From NCBI GenBank assembly GCA_910574885.1, contig CAJTDD010000016.1, forward strand, positions 48,488 to 112,487: a DNA stretch of 64,000 nucleotides, read 5' to 3'. The notes under the pieces were generated by a model, which did not search any database, was not told the origin of the DNA, and saw only the letters and a program-made list of their open reading frames with translations. Made by a program: the position numbers and the translations under genes. Of this stretch, positions 1 through 9,323 are shown piece by piece; position 1 is the first letter of the stretch; each line of letters opens with the position of its first letter. The stretch is from Lachnospiraceae bacterium. GTDB lineage: Bacteria; Bacillota; Clostridia; Lachnospirales; Lachnospiraceae.

Positions 1-1
1 G

Positions 2-559
2 ATTCCCGGCACAAAGGAATTCTATCCCTGCGATACGCTTCTGCTCTCTGTAGGCTTGATTCCGGAAAATGAGCTTTCCGGCGGCATGGGCGTGGAGCTG
101 AACCCGGTCACATCCGGGCCAAGGGTGGATGAAAGCCTTGAGACGAATATTGAGGGTGTATTTGCATGCGGAAATGTACTCCATGTGCATGATTTGGTAG
201 ATTTCGTTTCGGAGGAGGCGAAGGCTGCGGGGAAAAACGCGGCGAAGTACGTGCAGGAGAAGAAGGCGGCGGGGGGAGATAACAGAAAGATTCGTTTGGC
301 TGCGGGAGAAGGAGTACGTTACACAGTCCCGGAAACAATCTGTGTCAAGCGCATGGATGAACGGCTGACCGTACGTTTCCGCGTAGGAAGCGTATACAAA
401 GATTGCTATGTCAGCGTTTATTTTGGAAAAGACAGGATAATCCACAAGAAAAAGGCGGTGGCCGCCCCGGGCGAGATGGAGGAGGTTGTGCTTACGAAAG
501 AGCAGCTTATGGAATATCCTACCTTAGAGGCAATTCATGTGAAGATAGAGGAGGCATAA
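2..559 (+). CDS. FAD/NAD(P)-dependent oxidoreductase, C-terminal part (5' end outside window)
   Basis: The reading frame is open from base 2, so the gene starts upstream of the window. The visible 185 or so residues hold the second nucleotide-binding half of a pyridine-nucleotide-disulfide-type oxidoreductase: a TLLLSVGLIPENEL segment, then GVFACGNVLHVHDLVDF, the conserved end in which an Asp contacts FAD, then a basic linker and a beta-rich tail. The stop lies 5 bases before the DUF1667 gene. In Clostridia this pairing is usually found next to anaerobic glycerol-3-phosphate dehydrogenase-like genes (family knowledge), so a role in glycerol-3-phosphate or related electron transfer is plausible but not shown here. 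Confidence 0.8.
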   Translation: MPGTKEFYPCDTLLLSVGLIPENELSGGMGVELNPVTSGPRVDESLETNIEGVFACGNVLHVHDLVDFVSEEAKAAGKNAAKYVQEKKAAGGDNRKIRLAAGEGVRYTVPETICVKRMDERLTVRFRVGSVYKDCYVSVYFGKDRIIHKKKAVAAPGEMEEVVLTKEQLMEYPTLEAIHVKIEEA

Positions 560-564
560 GAGCG

Positions 565-978
565 ATGGAAGAGAAAAATCTAATCTGTATTAACTGCCCT
601 ATGGGATGCATGCTTAACGTTGCGATGGAAGAAGGGGAGATTCTTGGCGTGTCCGGGAACACATGCAGGCGCGGGGAGGCTTATGCCAGAAAAGAGCTGA
701 CGAACCCCACAAGGATTGTGACGACAACGGTGAAGGTGTCCGGCGGGGCTGCGCGGATGGTGCCGGTCAAGACGAGAGAAGATATTCCTAAGAGAAAAGT
801 CCTTGAGTGTGTGCGGGCATTAAAGGATGTAGAAGCGAAAGCGCCAATCCGTATAGGAGACGTGATTGTTGAAAATATCGTGGGGACCGGGGTCGATATT
901 GTTGCGGCAAAAGCAGTGGCACAGGAAATATGGCAGCCTGATGAGAAAGGGCATAAGACACTATTGAAGGACAGATGA
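565..978 (+). CDS. DUF1667 family protein
   Basis: A 137-residue protein with Cys-x2-Cys-x3-Cys near the N-terminus (ICINCPMGCML) and a further Cys in GNTCRRGEAYA, the pattern of DUF1667 proteins, which are thought to bind a metal or iron-sulfur centre. The ATG at 565 follows the oxidoreductase stop by five bases and fits the DUF1667 N-terminus, whereas the frame stays open further upstream inside the preceding gene. Linkage to a FAD oxidoreductase is the usual context. A redox accessory role is inferred; the biochemical function is not known to me. Confidence 0.85.
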   Translation: MEEKNLICINCPMGCMLNVAMEEGEILGVSGNTCRRGEAYARKELTNPTRIVTTTVKVSGGAARMVPVKTREDIPKRKVLECVRALKDVEAKAPIRIGDVIVENIVGTGVDIVAAKAVAQEIWQPDEKGHKTLLKDR

Positions 979-979
979 T

Positions 980-1504
980 ATGTACATAGAAACTACACGG
1001 ATGATCATTCGTGAATTTACACCGGAAGACGCCGTGGCACTCCACGACATCTTAGGTGATGATGAAACAATGGCAAACTGCGAACCGGCATATGATTTTG
1101 AGAAAACGAAGGATTTTCTGACTTCTTTCTGCATTGGCAGGAAAGGCGCGGTGGCGGCGCTCCATAAGGAAAGCGGCAAACTGATAGGATACATCCTGTT
1201 CAATGAGCTTAACGAGGGTGTATATGAAATGGGCTGGATTTACAACCGCAGCTTTTGGCGGCAGGGTTATGCCTATGAGTCTTGTAAGGCTGTGATTGGC
1301 TATGCTTTTAGAGAACTAAATGCCCACAAGATATTTGCCGAAGCAATCGACCCCGTGAAATCCGTCGGTCTGATGCAGAAGTTGGGAATGCGTCTTGAAG
1401 GTATTTTGCCAAGCCAGACCAAGGATAAACAAGGCGGCTGGGCAGACCTTTACTGCTATGTCATGCTGGAAGATGATTGGAGAAGCTATGGAGACAAGCT
1501 TTGA
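980..1504 (+). CDS. GNAT family N-acetyltransferase (RimJ/RimL-like)
   Basis: A 174-residue protein with the GNAT fold signature: an N-terminal strand typical of the RimJ/RimL group (ETTRMIIREFTPEDA), a GYILFNEL strand, the acetyl-CoA loop RQGYAYES, and the C-terminal AIDPVKSVGLMQKLGMRLEG segment. It would transfer acetyl from acetyl-CoA to an amino group of an unknown substrate. Its ATG begins one base after the DUF1667 stop, with GAAGGA upstream, so it is probably the last gene of the same transcript; a hairpin follows. Confidence 0.85.
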   Translation: MYIETTRMIIREFTPEDAVALHDILGDDETMANCEPAYDFEKTKDFLTSFCIGRKGAVAALHKESGKLIGYILFNELNEGVYEMGWIYNRSFWRQGYAYESCKAVIGYAFRELNAHKIFAEAIDPVKSVGLMQKLGMRLEGILPSQTKDKQGGWADLYCYVMLEDDWRSYGDKL

Positions 1505-1530
1505 GAATCAGCCGTAAACCTTATGGGATG

Positions 1531-1571
1531 AATGGAGGTGTTAGGATTTCCCGGCACCTCCATTGTTTTTT
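1531..1571 (+). terminator. Intrinsic terminator after the acetyltransferase
   Basis: Perfect 10-bp stem AATGGAGGTG (1531-1540) / CACCTCCATT (1555-1564) with a 14-base loop, followed by GTTTTTTA. Confidence 0.85.
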
Positions 1572-1595
1572 ATGAGTTTTGAATCAAAGTCCCCC

Positions 1596-1623
1596 TTGAC
1601 AGACTGGATTATTTTGCTATAAT
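1596..1623 (+). promoter_or_regulatory. Consensus sigma-A promoter
   Basis: TTGACA at 1596-1601 and TATAAT at 1618-1623 with a 16-base spacer. It faces the structured region at 1640-1688 and, about 500 bases on, the surface-protein gene at 2134, so it may serve a small RNA or a long leader. Confidence 0.75.
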
Positions 1624-1639
1624 GTATCTAACGAAACAT

Positions 1640-1688
1640 TGTTGCGGACAGTATCGGGCTGTCTACAGGACAATCGTCCTAAGCGACA
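1640..1688 (+). ncRNA. Candidate structured RNA (three-way junction) directly downstream of a promoter
   Basis: Three nested pairings are visible: an outer stem TGTTGC (1640-1645) with GCGACA (1683-1688, one G-U pair), an inner stem GACAG (1647-1651) with CTGTC (1659-1663), and AGGAC (1667-1671) with GTCCT (1676-1680). The predicted transcript start is about ten bases upstream. I do not recognise it as a known riboswitch or RNA family, and stems of this size can arise by chance, so this is a candidate only. Confidence 0.35.
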
Positions 1689-1699
1689 CGAAGAGTTCT

Positions 1700-1860
1700 G
1701 ATTTATTCTTTTGTTTTCCATGAGATGTATCATATGGTTCATTTATTATCATTATCCAAGTTTACCCTAACTTTTATTGTCAGACATTCTTTTTTCATTT
1801 CTGTAATAATGTCTTACATTCTATCAATCTAAGATTCAAGCGTATTCATGTAACGAATCC
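1700..1860. other. Non-coding stretch before the palindromic repeat
   Basis: AT-rich, with no convincing ORF, tRNA or terminator. It would be the continuation of a leader if the promoter at 1596 drives the surface-protein gene. Confidence 0.4.
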
Positions 1861-1868
1861 CTGAATGA

Positions 1869-1908
1869 ATACCCAAAGGGCACACCGTAATGCATGCCCC
1901 TTGGGTAT
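1869..1908. repeat. Palindromic repeat, copy A of a dispersed family
   Basis: A 40-base imperfect palindrome with outer arms ATACCCAAAGGGCA and TGCCCCTTGGGTAT and the centre CACCGTAATGCA. Its reverse complement matches the second half of the repeat at 41582-41651 (shared ATGCATTACGG, GTGCCCTT and GGGTAT blocks) and, more weakly, 45541-45609. Confidence 0.7.
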
Positions 1909-2133
1909 GATTGAGTGAACCAGCCGGCACAGATTAAGGAAGGAGGTGTGAGGTTCCGGAAAGCGAAATATCGGATAACAGAGCTTGATGGCAGGTAAAT
2001 AACATCTTGCCATTGATATGCACAGGTTTCGGGGCGGGCATGCGGTTATGTGCCCGGATGTCATTATACCCGGAAATGCTTTATGGATAGGGTTTCCGGA
2101 AGAATCATCGGAATTCGGAAAGGAGAACAGAAT

Positions 2134-5100
2134 ATGGGAAGAATGAAGAGAGGAATTTCCATTTTGCTGGTATTTGTAATCTGTTTGCTGGCTTTGCAAA
2201 ATGATGTGGGGAATGTTTCCGCTTCGGAAACGGGGCAGGAGGAATGGACAGTTCGGCTTGCGCAGACGGAGCATGGCAGGGTTAGGTTTGTAAGTTCAGA
2301 CGAAGATAAGAATACAGGGCAAGACGGGGACAGTTTGGCAAGTTCAGGAGAAGATACGGACGAGGAGACAAAGGCGTACCGTACAGGGGATAAGGTTGCA
2401 TTGGAGATAGATCCGGATAAAGGATTTTGCGTAGAGAACATTCGGATTCTGGATGCCGTGACAGAAGAAGAGATATCGCCGGAAGCCGTAAAAGAAGGGC
2501 AGGATAAGTATTCTTTTGTGATGGGAAATCAGCCTGTGATTGTCTGCGTTGATTTCCGGTTGGCAGACGAAGCCGACGAAGGAACCTTAGAGGGAGCCTC
2601 CGGGGAAGAGACTATTAGGGAAGGAAGCGATGGGGAAAATCTGGAAACGGAGTATCATTTCCCACAAAAAGGGTATGTGTGGGGGAAGGACAGCGACAGG
2701 ACAGATACCGGGAAGGACGCCCGTCTGATTGGGGAAACCGGAGGGCGGAAATTTCGGTCTGCAGCAGGTTCGGATGTGGTAATCCGTCCCGGTACTGCGC
2801 ACAGCTATGGAAGCTGGGGAACCTGTGAGTTCACGGTAACGACCAGCGAGGGACAGTTTTTGGGGTACTGCGCGCAGCCGAACCTGAATACACCCAATGG
2901 GACATACCGTGTCTCAGAGCTTGACAATGATATGATTAAGGCGGCGCTTCTGATAGCGCCCGGAGGCGTACCGAAACTGTATCAGGATTATGGAAGGAAC
3001 ATTTATAACGAGAAGGACAATAATGTCTATGCCTACGCCCATGCCTTGATTGGATATCTGTATATGGGCTCCTTAAAAGGCCTGTCAACATCCATGGCGG
3101 CAGGAGTGCGGAATATGGCGGATGTGCTGAACCAGTTATCCCAGAATCCGGCAGACCCTTCCTATGGAGTTTTTCAGGATTACCTAAAACAGTACCGGGC
3201 CTATGTGGCATACACTGGGGCGGCAGATGTCCAGGATATTGTGTGGCTTGAAAAGAATCCCACCGGTTCTGCCAGATTAAAGAAGACTTCGGCAAACACA
3301 GAGATTACGGACGGGAACAGTTGCTACAGCCTTGCGGGGGCACAGTACGGCGTGTTCCGTGACAGCGGGTGTACACAGCAAGCGGCAGTCCTGACTACGG
3401 ATGTGTCCGGGAACTCGGACACGGCAAGTTTAGACGCCGGGACTTATTATGTGAAAGAAATTACGGCGGCAAAAGGATATCAGCTTGATCCGGAAGTGTA
3501 TCCGATACAAGTCTCGGCAGGACAGACGGCAGAATTGAACGTCAGCGACGAACCGATTTACGCACCCCCGGTCATTATTTATAAGGTTGACCGGGAATCC
3601 AGGGAAACAGCGGCGTTGGGGGCGGCAACGCTTGCAAACACGCAGTTCCGGGTAAATTTCTACGGCGGGCATTACACGAAGGAGAATCTTCCGGCATCAG
3701 CAACAAGGTCATGGGTCGTCAAAGCCGGGGAGCCAGTGGCAGGAAAAGGGTTTGAGGCAAAGGCGGCAAGTATACAAAAACCAGATAAAATTTCCGGAGA
3801 CGCATTTTACCAGATTGGAGGGGAGATCATGCTGCCCCTGGGGACAATCAGCGTCGAAGAGATACAGGCGCCGGCGGGATACCAGCTTGACAGTCTTTAC
3901 CTGAATGGTGAAGGCGCCGGCGGGACGGCGGAAAAAGTCCATGTCGCCCGGATTATCCAGGACGGAAGCCAGGGCATGGTGGAGGATGGTACAGAGTACC
4001 GGGTTGCGGACAGTGTGATCCGAGGGGATTTTGAACTGACGAAGATTGACAAGAATACCCAGCGTCCCATTGCCGGCGTGCCTTTTCGGATTACGTCAAA
4101 GACAACAAAGGAATCCCACGTCGTCATGACGGACGAGAACGGACATTATTCTTCCAGTACCGCATACGCCGCCCACAGCCATCGGACCAACGGCGGCCAG
4201 GCGGGAGACGGTCTGTGGTTTGGGCTTGGTAGGGATGGCGGGAGCGTCCCCGTGGATGACAGCGTGGGAGCGATGCCCTATGACACCTATACCATCGAAG
4301 AACTAAAGTGTGCAGCCAATGAAGGAAAATTCCTCTATTCCGGTTCATTTACCATCACCCGGGCAAACTATATCGTCAGTCTGGGAAATGTGGAAAATGC
4401 GGATGTTGCAATCGAGACCGCGGCAAGAGATGAGGCGACAGGAACACACTATGCTTTGGCGGATGATGTGACGTTGATTGACCGGGTTACTTATATCGGC
4501 TTGCAGAAAGAGAAGACCTACCGTCTGGAAGGGACGCTGATGAACCGGACGACGGGAGTTAAGGTCACGGACAGAGAAGGAAATCCCGTTACGGTGACAA
4601 AGACGTTCATCCCTAAGGATTCCAACGGAGAGGTTGAGGTGGAATTTACCTTTGACGCCTCAGGGCTTGCGGGAAATGACGTTGTAATCTATGAAAAATT
4701 GTATCTGGGAGATGAAAAGCTGGCGGAGCATGCGGACATCAACGACGATTCCCAGACCATCCATTTTCCTGCCATCGCAACGAGCGCGTCTGACCAGAAG
4801 AGCGGCAGCCAGATGGCGGCAGCAGAGGAAGAAATGATCATTGTGGACACGGTGTCTTATGAGAATCTGCGCGCCGCACGCAAATATAAGATTACTGGGA
4901 TTCTGATGGATCAGGCGACAGGGAAAGCCGTCCTTGACGATAATGGAAGTAAGGTAGAGGCGGAGACATCTTTTACGGCAAAGGAGACAAGCGGGACGGT
5001 GGAAGTGGTATTTACTTTCCCGGGGAAGAAACTTGCCGGGAAGACCTTAGTGGCCTTTGAGACACTGAAAAAAGATAATCAGGAATATGCCGTCCACCAT

Positions 5101-7128
5101 GACATCACAGACGATTCCCAGACAATTTACATTCCTAAGATTGGCACTGCCGTTTTGGACAATGACACGAAGTCGCACATTTCAAGGGCAGATGGGGATG
5201 TGACGTTGGTTGACGTGGTGAAGTATGAGAACCTTCTGCCTGGAAGGGAGTATGTGCTGAAAGGAACACTGGTGGACAAGGAGACGAAGAAAGCGGCGGA
5301 AGATGCAGACGGGAAACCGATTACGGCGCAGACGGCATTTACCCCGGCAAAGAAGGATGGAAGTGCGGAAGTGGTATTCCGGTTTAACGGGAGCAGGCTT
5401 GCAGGAGAGACAATGGTTGTCTTTGAAGAGCTGCTGTGCAGCGGGAAACTGGCGGCGGAGCATAAGGATGTAAAGGACGAGGGACAGACGGTGTATTTCC
5501 CGTCTATTGAAACCACGGCGACAGATAAGGAGACTGGCAAAGGGAATTCCTATGCAGGGCAGCAGGTGACGATTGAAGATGTGGTGCATTACGAGAACCT
5601 GATTCTGGGGAAAACGTATACGGTACAGGGAGTGTTGATGGACAAGTCAAACGGAGAGCCGTTGTTGGATGCCCAAGGGAAGGAGATTCGGGCAAAGAAG
5701 GAATTTACGGCGAAAGATACAGAGGGAGACGTGACCGTAGTGTTTGTATTTGACGGGAGTCTGCTTGCAGGAAAGACGGCAGTTGCGTTTGAGGAATTAT
5801 TTTCCGAGAAGAAGAGCATTGCGATTCATGCAGATATCGAGGATGAGGCGCAGACGGTTGATTTTCCGGAGATTCAGACACAGGCGTTTAATCCCGAGAC
5901 AGGGACGAATCTGACGAATGCGTCTAAGGAGGTTACGGTGGTGGACAGGGTTTCTTATCATCACCTGATACCCGGGCGCCGGTATCATCTCTACGGGGAG
6001 CTGATGGACCAAGAGACAGGGGAACCGGCGTTAGATGCCAAGGGAAAGAAGATTCGCGCAGATATGAAATTTGTGCCGGAGGAAGAGGACGGTACGGTAG
6101 AACTGACCTTTCATTTCTCGGGGGAAGGCTTAGAAGGGCATACATTCGTCGTGTTCGAGGAGCTGTCGATGGAGAAGTCATGGTTTCGGAAAACGACGGC
6201 TGCAGTCCATAAAGATTTGGAAGATAAGGCGCAGACCATCCATATCCCGAAAGTCTGGACAGAGGCGGCAGATGATGAGACGCTGACCCATCAGTCGATG
6301 GCAGACGGGGAGATTGGCGTTACGGATCAGATCTTTTATTCAAATGTGGTGGTTGGAAATGAGTACACGGTGAAAGGAATCCTGATGGATCAGGAGACAG
6401 GCGAGACGCTGAAAGACGACGGCGGGAATGCGGTCACAGCAGAGGCGTCCTTCGTGGCAGAGGAAACCCAAGGGGAGGTTTCCGTAGAGTTTTCCCTGAG
6501 CGGGACATCCCTTGCAGGAAAGACGGCGGTTATTTTCGAGACACTGGAGTATGAGGAGCATCCTATCGCAGCCCATGAGGATTTGAAGGAGGCGAAACAG
6601 AGCATCTATTTCCCGACAATCAAGACGAACGCGAAGGATAAGGCAGACGGCGATAAAGAACTGGTGATTGGGGATATGGCGACGGTTACGGACCTGGTAG
6701 AGTATGAGAATCTGATTGAGGGCATGGAATATAAGGTTGTGGGCGTACTCATGGATAAGGCTGCAGGGGAGGCGTTGATGATTGACGGGACGCCAGTGAC
6801 TGCAGAACGCGTCTTCAAGGCAGAGAAACCTACGGGAAGTATTGAGTTAGACTTTACCTTCCCAAGCGAGGGGCTTGGAGAGAAGGAACTGGTTGTGTTC
6901 GAGAAGCTCTATATGACGGAAAATGGGGAAGAGGTTGCGGACCATGAGGATATGGAAGACCAGAACCAGACCGTGAAGCTGGTAAGGAAACCAGAACCGC
7001 CGAGATTGCCCAGGTCGCCTAAGACAGGGGATGGAACGGTAGGGAGAATCTGTATCTGCCTGATTCTGGCCGCGGCAAGCGCAGCTGCCGCTATGGAGAG
7101 CGCGGGGCGAAAGCGGAGATGGAAGTAA
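2134..7128 (+). CDS. VaFE-repeat, sortase-anchored surface protein with thioester-like domain
   Basis: The ATG at 2134 is preceded by AAAGGAGAACA and starts a signal peptide (basic MGRMKR, hydrophobic core, about 32 residues). After an acidic region comes a thioester-domain-like module (Cys246 in LGYCAQPN, and YAYAHALIGY with His303 where classical domains have the partner Gln). SpaA/Cna-B-like domains follow at about 379-490 and from about 631. Seven VaFE repeats of roughly 120 residues run from about 758 to 1616, each ending in a block like VAFEELF...H.DI.D..QT. The C-terminus is a sorting signal: SPKTGD at 1628-1633, a hydrophobic segment and RKRRWK. The total is 1664 residues. It should be a long covalently anchored stalk or adhesin. 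The sortase at 28 kb is a possible but unproven partner. Confidence 0.9.
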   Translation: MGRMKRGISILLVFVICLLALQNDVGNVSASETGQEEWTVRLAQTEHGRVRFVSSDEDKNTGQDGDSLASSGEDTDEETKAYRTGDKVALEIDPDKGFCVENIRILDAVTEEEISPEAVKEGQDKYSFVMGNQPVIVCVDFRLADEADEGTLEGASGEETIREGSDGENLETEYHFPQKGYVWGKDSDRTDTGKDARLIGETGGRKFRSAAGSDVVIRPGTAHSYGSWGTCEFTVTTSEGQFLGYCAQPNLNTPNGTYRVSELDNDMIKAALLIAPGGVPKLYQDYGRNIYNEKDNNVYAYAHALIGYLYMGSLKGLSTSMAAGVRNMADVLNQLSQNPADPSYGVFQDYLKQYRAYVAYTGAADVQDIVWLEKNPTGSARLKKTSANTEITDGNSCYSLAGAQYGVFRDSGCTQQAAVLTTDVSGNSDTASLDAGTYYVKEITAAKGYQLDPEVYPIQVSAGQTAELNVSDEPIYAPPVIIYKVDRESRETAALGAATLANTQFRVNFYGGHYTKENLPASATRSWVVKAGEPVAGKGFEAKAASIQKPDKISGDAFYQIGGEIMLPLGTISVEEIQAPAGYQLDSLYLNGEGAGGTAEKVHVARIIQDGSQGMVEDGTEYRVADSVIRGDFELTKIDKNTQRPIAGVPFRITSKTTKESHVVMTDENGHYSSSTAYAAHSHRTNGGQAGDGLWFGLGRDGGSVPVDDSVGAMPYDTYTIEELKCAANEGKFLYSGSFTITRANYIVSLGNVENADVAIETAARDEATGTHYALADDVTLIDRVTYIGLQKEKTYRLEGTLMNRTTGVKVTDREGNPVTVTKTFIPKDSNGEVEVEFTFDASGLAGNDVVIYEKLYLGDEKLAEHADINDDSQTIHFPAIATSASDQKSGSQMAAAEEEMIIVDTVSYENLRAARKYKITGILMDQATGKAVLDDNGSKVEAETSFTAKETSGTVEVVFTFPGKKLAGKTLVAFETLKKDNQEYAVHHDITDDSQTIYIPKIGTAVLDNDTKSHISRADGDVTLVDVVKYENLLPGREYVLKGTLVDKETKKAAEDADGKPITAQTAFTPAKKDGSAEVVFRFNGSRLAGETMVVFEELLCSGKLAAEHKDVKDEGQTVYFPSIETTATDKETGKGNSYAGQQVTIEDVVHYENLILGKTYTVQGVLMDKSNGEPLLDAQGKEIRAKKEFTAKDTEGDVTVVFVFDGSLLAGKTAVAFEELFSEKKSIAIHADIEDEAQTVDFPEIQTQAFNPETGTNLTNASKEVTVVDRVSYHHLIPGRRYHLYGELMDQETGEPALDAKGKKIRADMKFVPEEEDGTVELTFHFSGEGLEGHTFVVFEELSMEKSWFRKTTAAVHKDLEDKAQTIHIPKVWTEAADDETLTHQSMADGEIGVTDQIFYSNVVVGNEYTVKGILMDQETGETLKDDGGNAVTAEASFVAEETQGEVSVEFSLSGTSLAGKTAVIFETLEYEEHPIAAHEDLKEAKQSIYFPTIKTNAKDKADGDKELVIGDMATVTDLVEYENLIEGMEYKVVGVLMDKAAGEALMIDGTPVTAERVFKAEKPTGSIELDFTFPSEGLGEKELVVFEKLYMTENGEEVADHEDMEDQNQTVKLVRKPEPPRLPRSPKTGDGTVGRICICLILAAASAAAAMESAGRKRRWK

Positions 7129-7145
7129 AAAATAGTAATTCATTG

Positions 7146-7174
7146 TAGACACCAGACGAATCTTCAAGTACAAT
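7146..7174 (+). promoter_or_regulatory. Possible promoter of the 2-oxoacid oxidoreductase operon
   Basis: TAGACA (7146-7151) and TACAAT (7169-7174) with a 17-base spacer, in the gap between the surface-protein gene and the operon. Confidence 0.4.
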
Positions 7175-7250
7175 AGTGGATGTGAGAAAAACAGAGTTCA
7201 CTCGGTAATAGCATACCCGGAAGAAAAATACAAGGAAAGGAAGAAGGAAG

Positions 7251-7823
7251 ATGAGTAACCTTACAGAAATCAGATGGCACGGCAGGGGCGGCCAGGGCGC
7301 CAAGACGGCAGCCCTGCTCCTTGCAGACGTGGCGTTCCAGACAGGGAAATACGTCCAGGGATTCCCGGAGTACGGCCCAGAGCGTATGGGTGCGCCGATT
7401 ACGGCGTATAACCGAATCAGTGACAGGCAGATCCGCGTCCATTCCAATATCTATACCCCCCAGTATGTGGTAGTCGTAGACGAATCGCTGTTAGAAGCAG
7501 TGGATGTGACTGGCGGATTGAAAAAAGATGGAGCGATCCTTGTCAATACATCCCGCCCCAAGGAGGAGATCCTCCCCCACCTGAAAGGCTATGAAGGAAA
7601 GGTATATACCATCGACGCCCACAAGGTATCCATGGCTGCGATGGGAAGATATTTCCCCAATACACCACTCCTTGCGGCAATCGTCAAAGTAGCGGAAATT
7701 ATGGACGAAGAGACATTCTTGAGAGAAATGCGGGCATCCTTTTCACATAAGTTTGCCAGTAAGCCGGAGGTTATCGATGGCAATATGGCGGCTCTTGAGA
7801 TGGCCCTTGAGGAGGTGCGGTAA
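7251..7823 (+). CDS. porG: 2-oxoacid:ferredoxin oxidoreductase, gamma subunit
   Basis: A 190-residue protein with the gamma-subunit signature EIRWHGRGGQGAKTAA at its N-terminus and EYGPERMGAPITAY further on. First gene of a gamma-delta-alpha-beta operon, the order of four-subunit pyruvate or ketoisovalerate:ferredoxin oxidoreductases. The enzyme oxidatively decarboxylates a 2-oxoacid to an acyl-CoA and reduces ferredoxin. Its stop TAA overlaps the next start (TAATG), implying translational coupling. Whether pyruvate or a branched-chain or aromatic 2-oxoacid is the substrate cannot be read from the sequence. Confidence 0.9.
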   Translation: MSNLTEIRWHGRGGQGAKTAALLLADVAFQTGKYVQGFPEYGPERMGAPITAYNRISDRQIRVHSNIYTPQYVVVVDESLLEAVDVTGGLKKDGAILVNTSRPKEEILPHLKGYEGKVYTIDAHKVSMAAMGRYFPNTPLLAAIVKVAEIMDEETFLREMRASFSHKFASKPEVIDGNMAALEMALEEVR

Positions 7824-8125
7824 TGAGTACGGATATCAGGAAATTAGGTGTAAAAGCAACATGGAAAGAGCTGACGGAAGGCATGGTGATTGCCGGGGCA
7901 GGGACGTCCAAAGAGTTCAACACAGGTGAATGGTCCACAGACAAGCCGGTATTTATCGAAGAAAAATGTAAACAATGTCTTCTGTGTACGCCGGTCTGCC
8001 CGGACAGCTGCATCCCTGTGAAAGACGGCAAACGAGGCGAATTCGATTATGGGCATTGTAAGGGGTGCGGCATCTGCGTCAAGGCATGCCCGTTCGGTGC
8101 GATTACGATGGAAGGGGTGGAATAA
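7823..8125 (+). CDS. porD: 2-oxoacid:ferredoxin oxidoreductase, delta (ferredoxin-like) subunit
   Basis: A 100-residue protein with two 4Fe-4S motifs: CKQCLLCTPVCPDSC and CKGCGICVKACPFG. It carries electrons from the catalytic alpha/beta subunits to external ferredoxin. Its start overlaps the gamma stop, and the alpha subunit follows after three bases. Confidence 0.92.
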   Translation: MSTDIRKLGVKATWKELTEGMVIAGAGTSKEFNTGEWSTDKPVFIEEKCKQCLLCTPVCPDSCIPVKDGKRGEFDYGHCKGCGICVKACPFGAITMEGVE

Positions 8126-8128
8126 GAG

Positions 8129-9310
8129 ATGGCAAAAAGAGACCGTTTATCAGGAAATGAAGCGATTGCAATCGCATTAAGACAGATTAACCCGGATGTA
8201 TTCCCGGCGTTCCCAATCACCCCGTCTACGGAGATTCCCCAGTATTTTGCGTCCTTCGTGGCAAATGGGCAGGTGGATACGGAATTTATTCCGGTAGAGA
8301 GCGAGCACAGCTCCATGAGCGCTGCAATCGGAGCGTCGGCGGCAGGCGCCAGAAGCTTGACGGCAACCTCTTCCTGCGGGCTTGCCTATATGTGGGAAGA
8401 GTTATACATAGCGGCGTCCAACCGCCTTCCTTTGGCATTGGCGTTAGTGAACCGCGCTCTGTCAGGGCCGATTAATATTAACTGTGATCATTCGGACAGT
8501 ATGGGAGCGCGAGATGCCGGATGGATTCAAATCTATGCGGAGAACAATCAGGAAGCCTATGACAACATGGTACAGGCATACCGCATTTCTGAGCACAAGG
8601 ACGTGCGGCTTCCTATCATGGTTTGCCAGGATGGTTTCATTACCAGCCATGCCGTGGAAAACATGGAACTGCTGGAAGATGATGAGGTAAAGAGATTTGT
8701 CGGGGAATATGAGCCTGAGAATTATCTGCTGAACCCAGATTGTCCGATGGCGGTGGGGCCTTATTCTATCACGGACTATTATATGGAAGCAAAGCGTAAC
8801 CAGGCAGAAGGCATGAAGCATGTGGAACAGGTTGTTTTGGATGTGGCGAAGGAATTTGCAGGGATTTCAGGAAGAGAGTACGGGCTGTTCGAGGAGTACC
8901 GCATGGAGGATGCCGAGTATGCGGTGGTCATGATTGGATCGGCGGCAGGCACTACAAAGGATGCCATTGACGCCCTGCGGGAACGGGGAGAAAAGGTTGG
9001 TCTTTTGAAAATCCGCCTTTACCGTCCATTTCCGGCGGAAGGAATTGCCGAAGCCCTGGAAGGAGTCAAGGCAGTTGCGGTTATGGACCGTGCGGAGGGA
9101 TATACCAACCACGGAGGTCCCCTCGGCGCAGACGTGATGTCCGCACTATACCGGGCAAGGTCTAATGCTTTGGCAGTGAATTACATCTATGGGCTTGGCG
9201 GGCGAGACGTGCGCGTAGAAGATATGGAAGGTGTATTCGCAGTCCTGAAACAAATCGCAAAAGACGGCAATGCGGGAGAAACATACCGTTATCTGGGAAT
9301 CAGAGAATAG
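8129..9310 (+). CDS. porA: 2-oxoacid:ferredoxin oxidoreductase, alpha subunit
   Basis: A 393-residue protein matching the alpha subunit family: GNEAIAIALRQINPDVFPAFPITPST at the start, an EHSSMSAAIGASAAGARS stretch and a transketolase-C-like second half (AVVMIGSAAGTTKDAIDALRERG, then LKIRLYRPFP). Together with beta it forms the thiamine-diphosphate catalytic core. The start at 8129 lies three bases after the delta stop. Confidence 0.92.
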   Translation: MAKRDRLSGNEAIAIALRQINPDVFPAFPITPSTEIPQYFASFVANGQVDTEFIPVESEHSSMSAAIGASAAGARSLTATSSCGLAYMWEELYIAASNRLPLALALVNRALSGPININCDHSDSMGARDAGWIQIYAENNQEAYDNMVQAYRISEHKDVRLPIMVCQDGFITSHAVENMELLEDDEVKRFVGEYEPENYLLNPDCPMAVGPYSITDYYMEAKRNQAEGMKHVEQVVLDVAKEFAGISGREYGLFEEYRMEDAEYAVVMIGSAAGTTKDAIDALRERGEKVGLLKIRLYRPFPAEGIAEALEGVKAVAVMDRAEGYTNHGGPLGADVMSALYRARSNALAVNYIYGLGGRDVRVEDMEGVFAVLKQIAKDGNAGETYRYLGIRE

Positions 9311-9323
9311 GGGGGGACAAAAG

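Noticed and set aside
1640..2133. Cyclic di-GMP riboswitch (GEMM type) in the long leader
   Set aside because: No recognisable GEMM core was found; only generic hairpins are visible.
1846..2274. Minus-strand ORF of 142 codons opposite the start of the surface protein
   Set aside because: Shadow of the surface-protein frame and leader; composition not protein-like and no ribosome-binding site.
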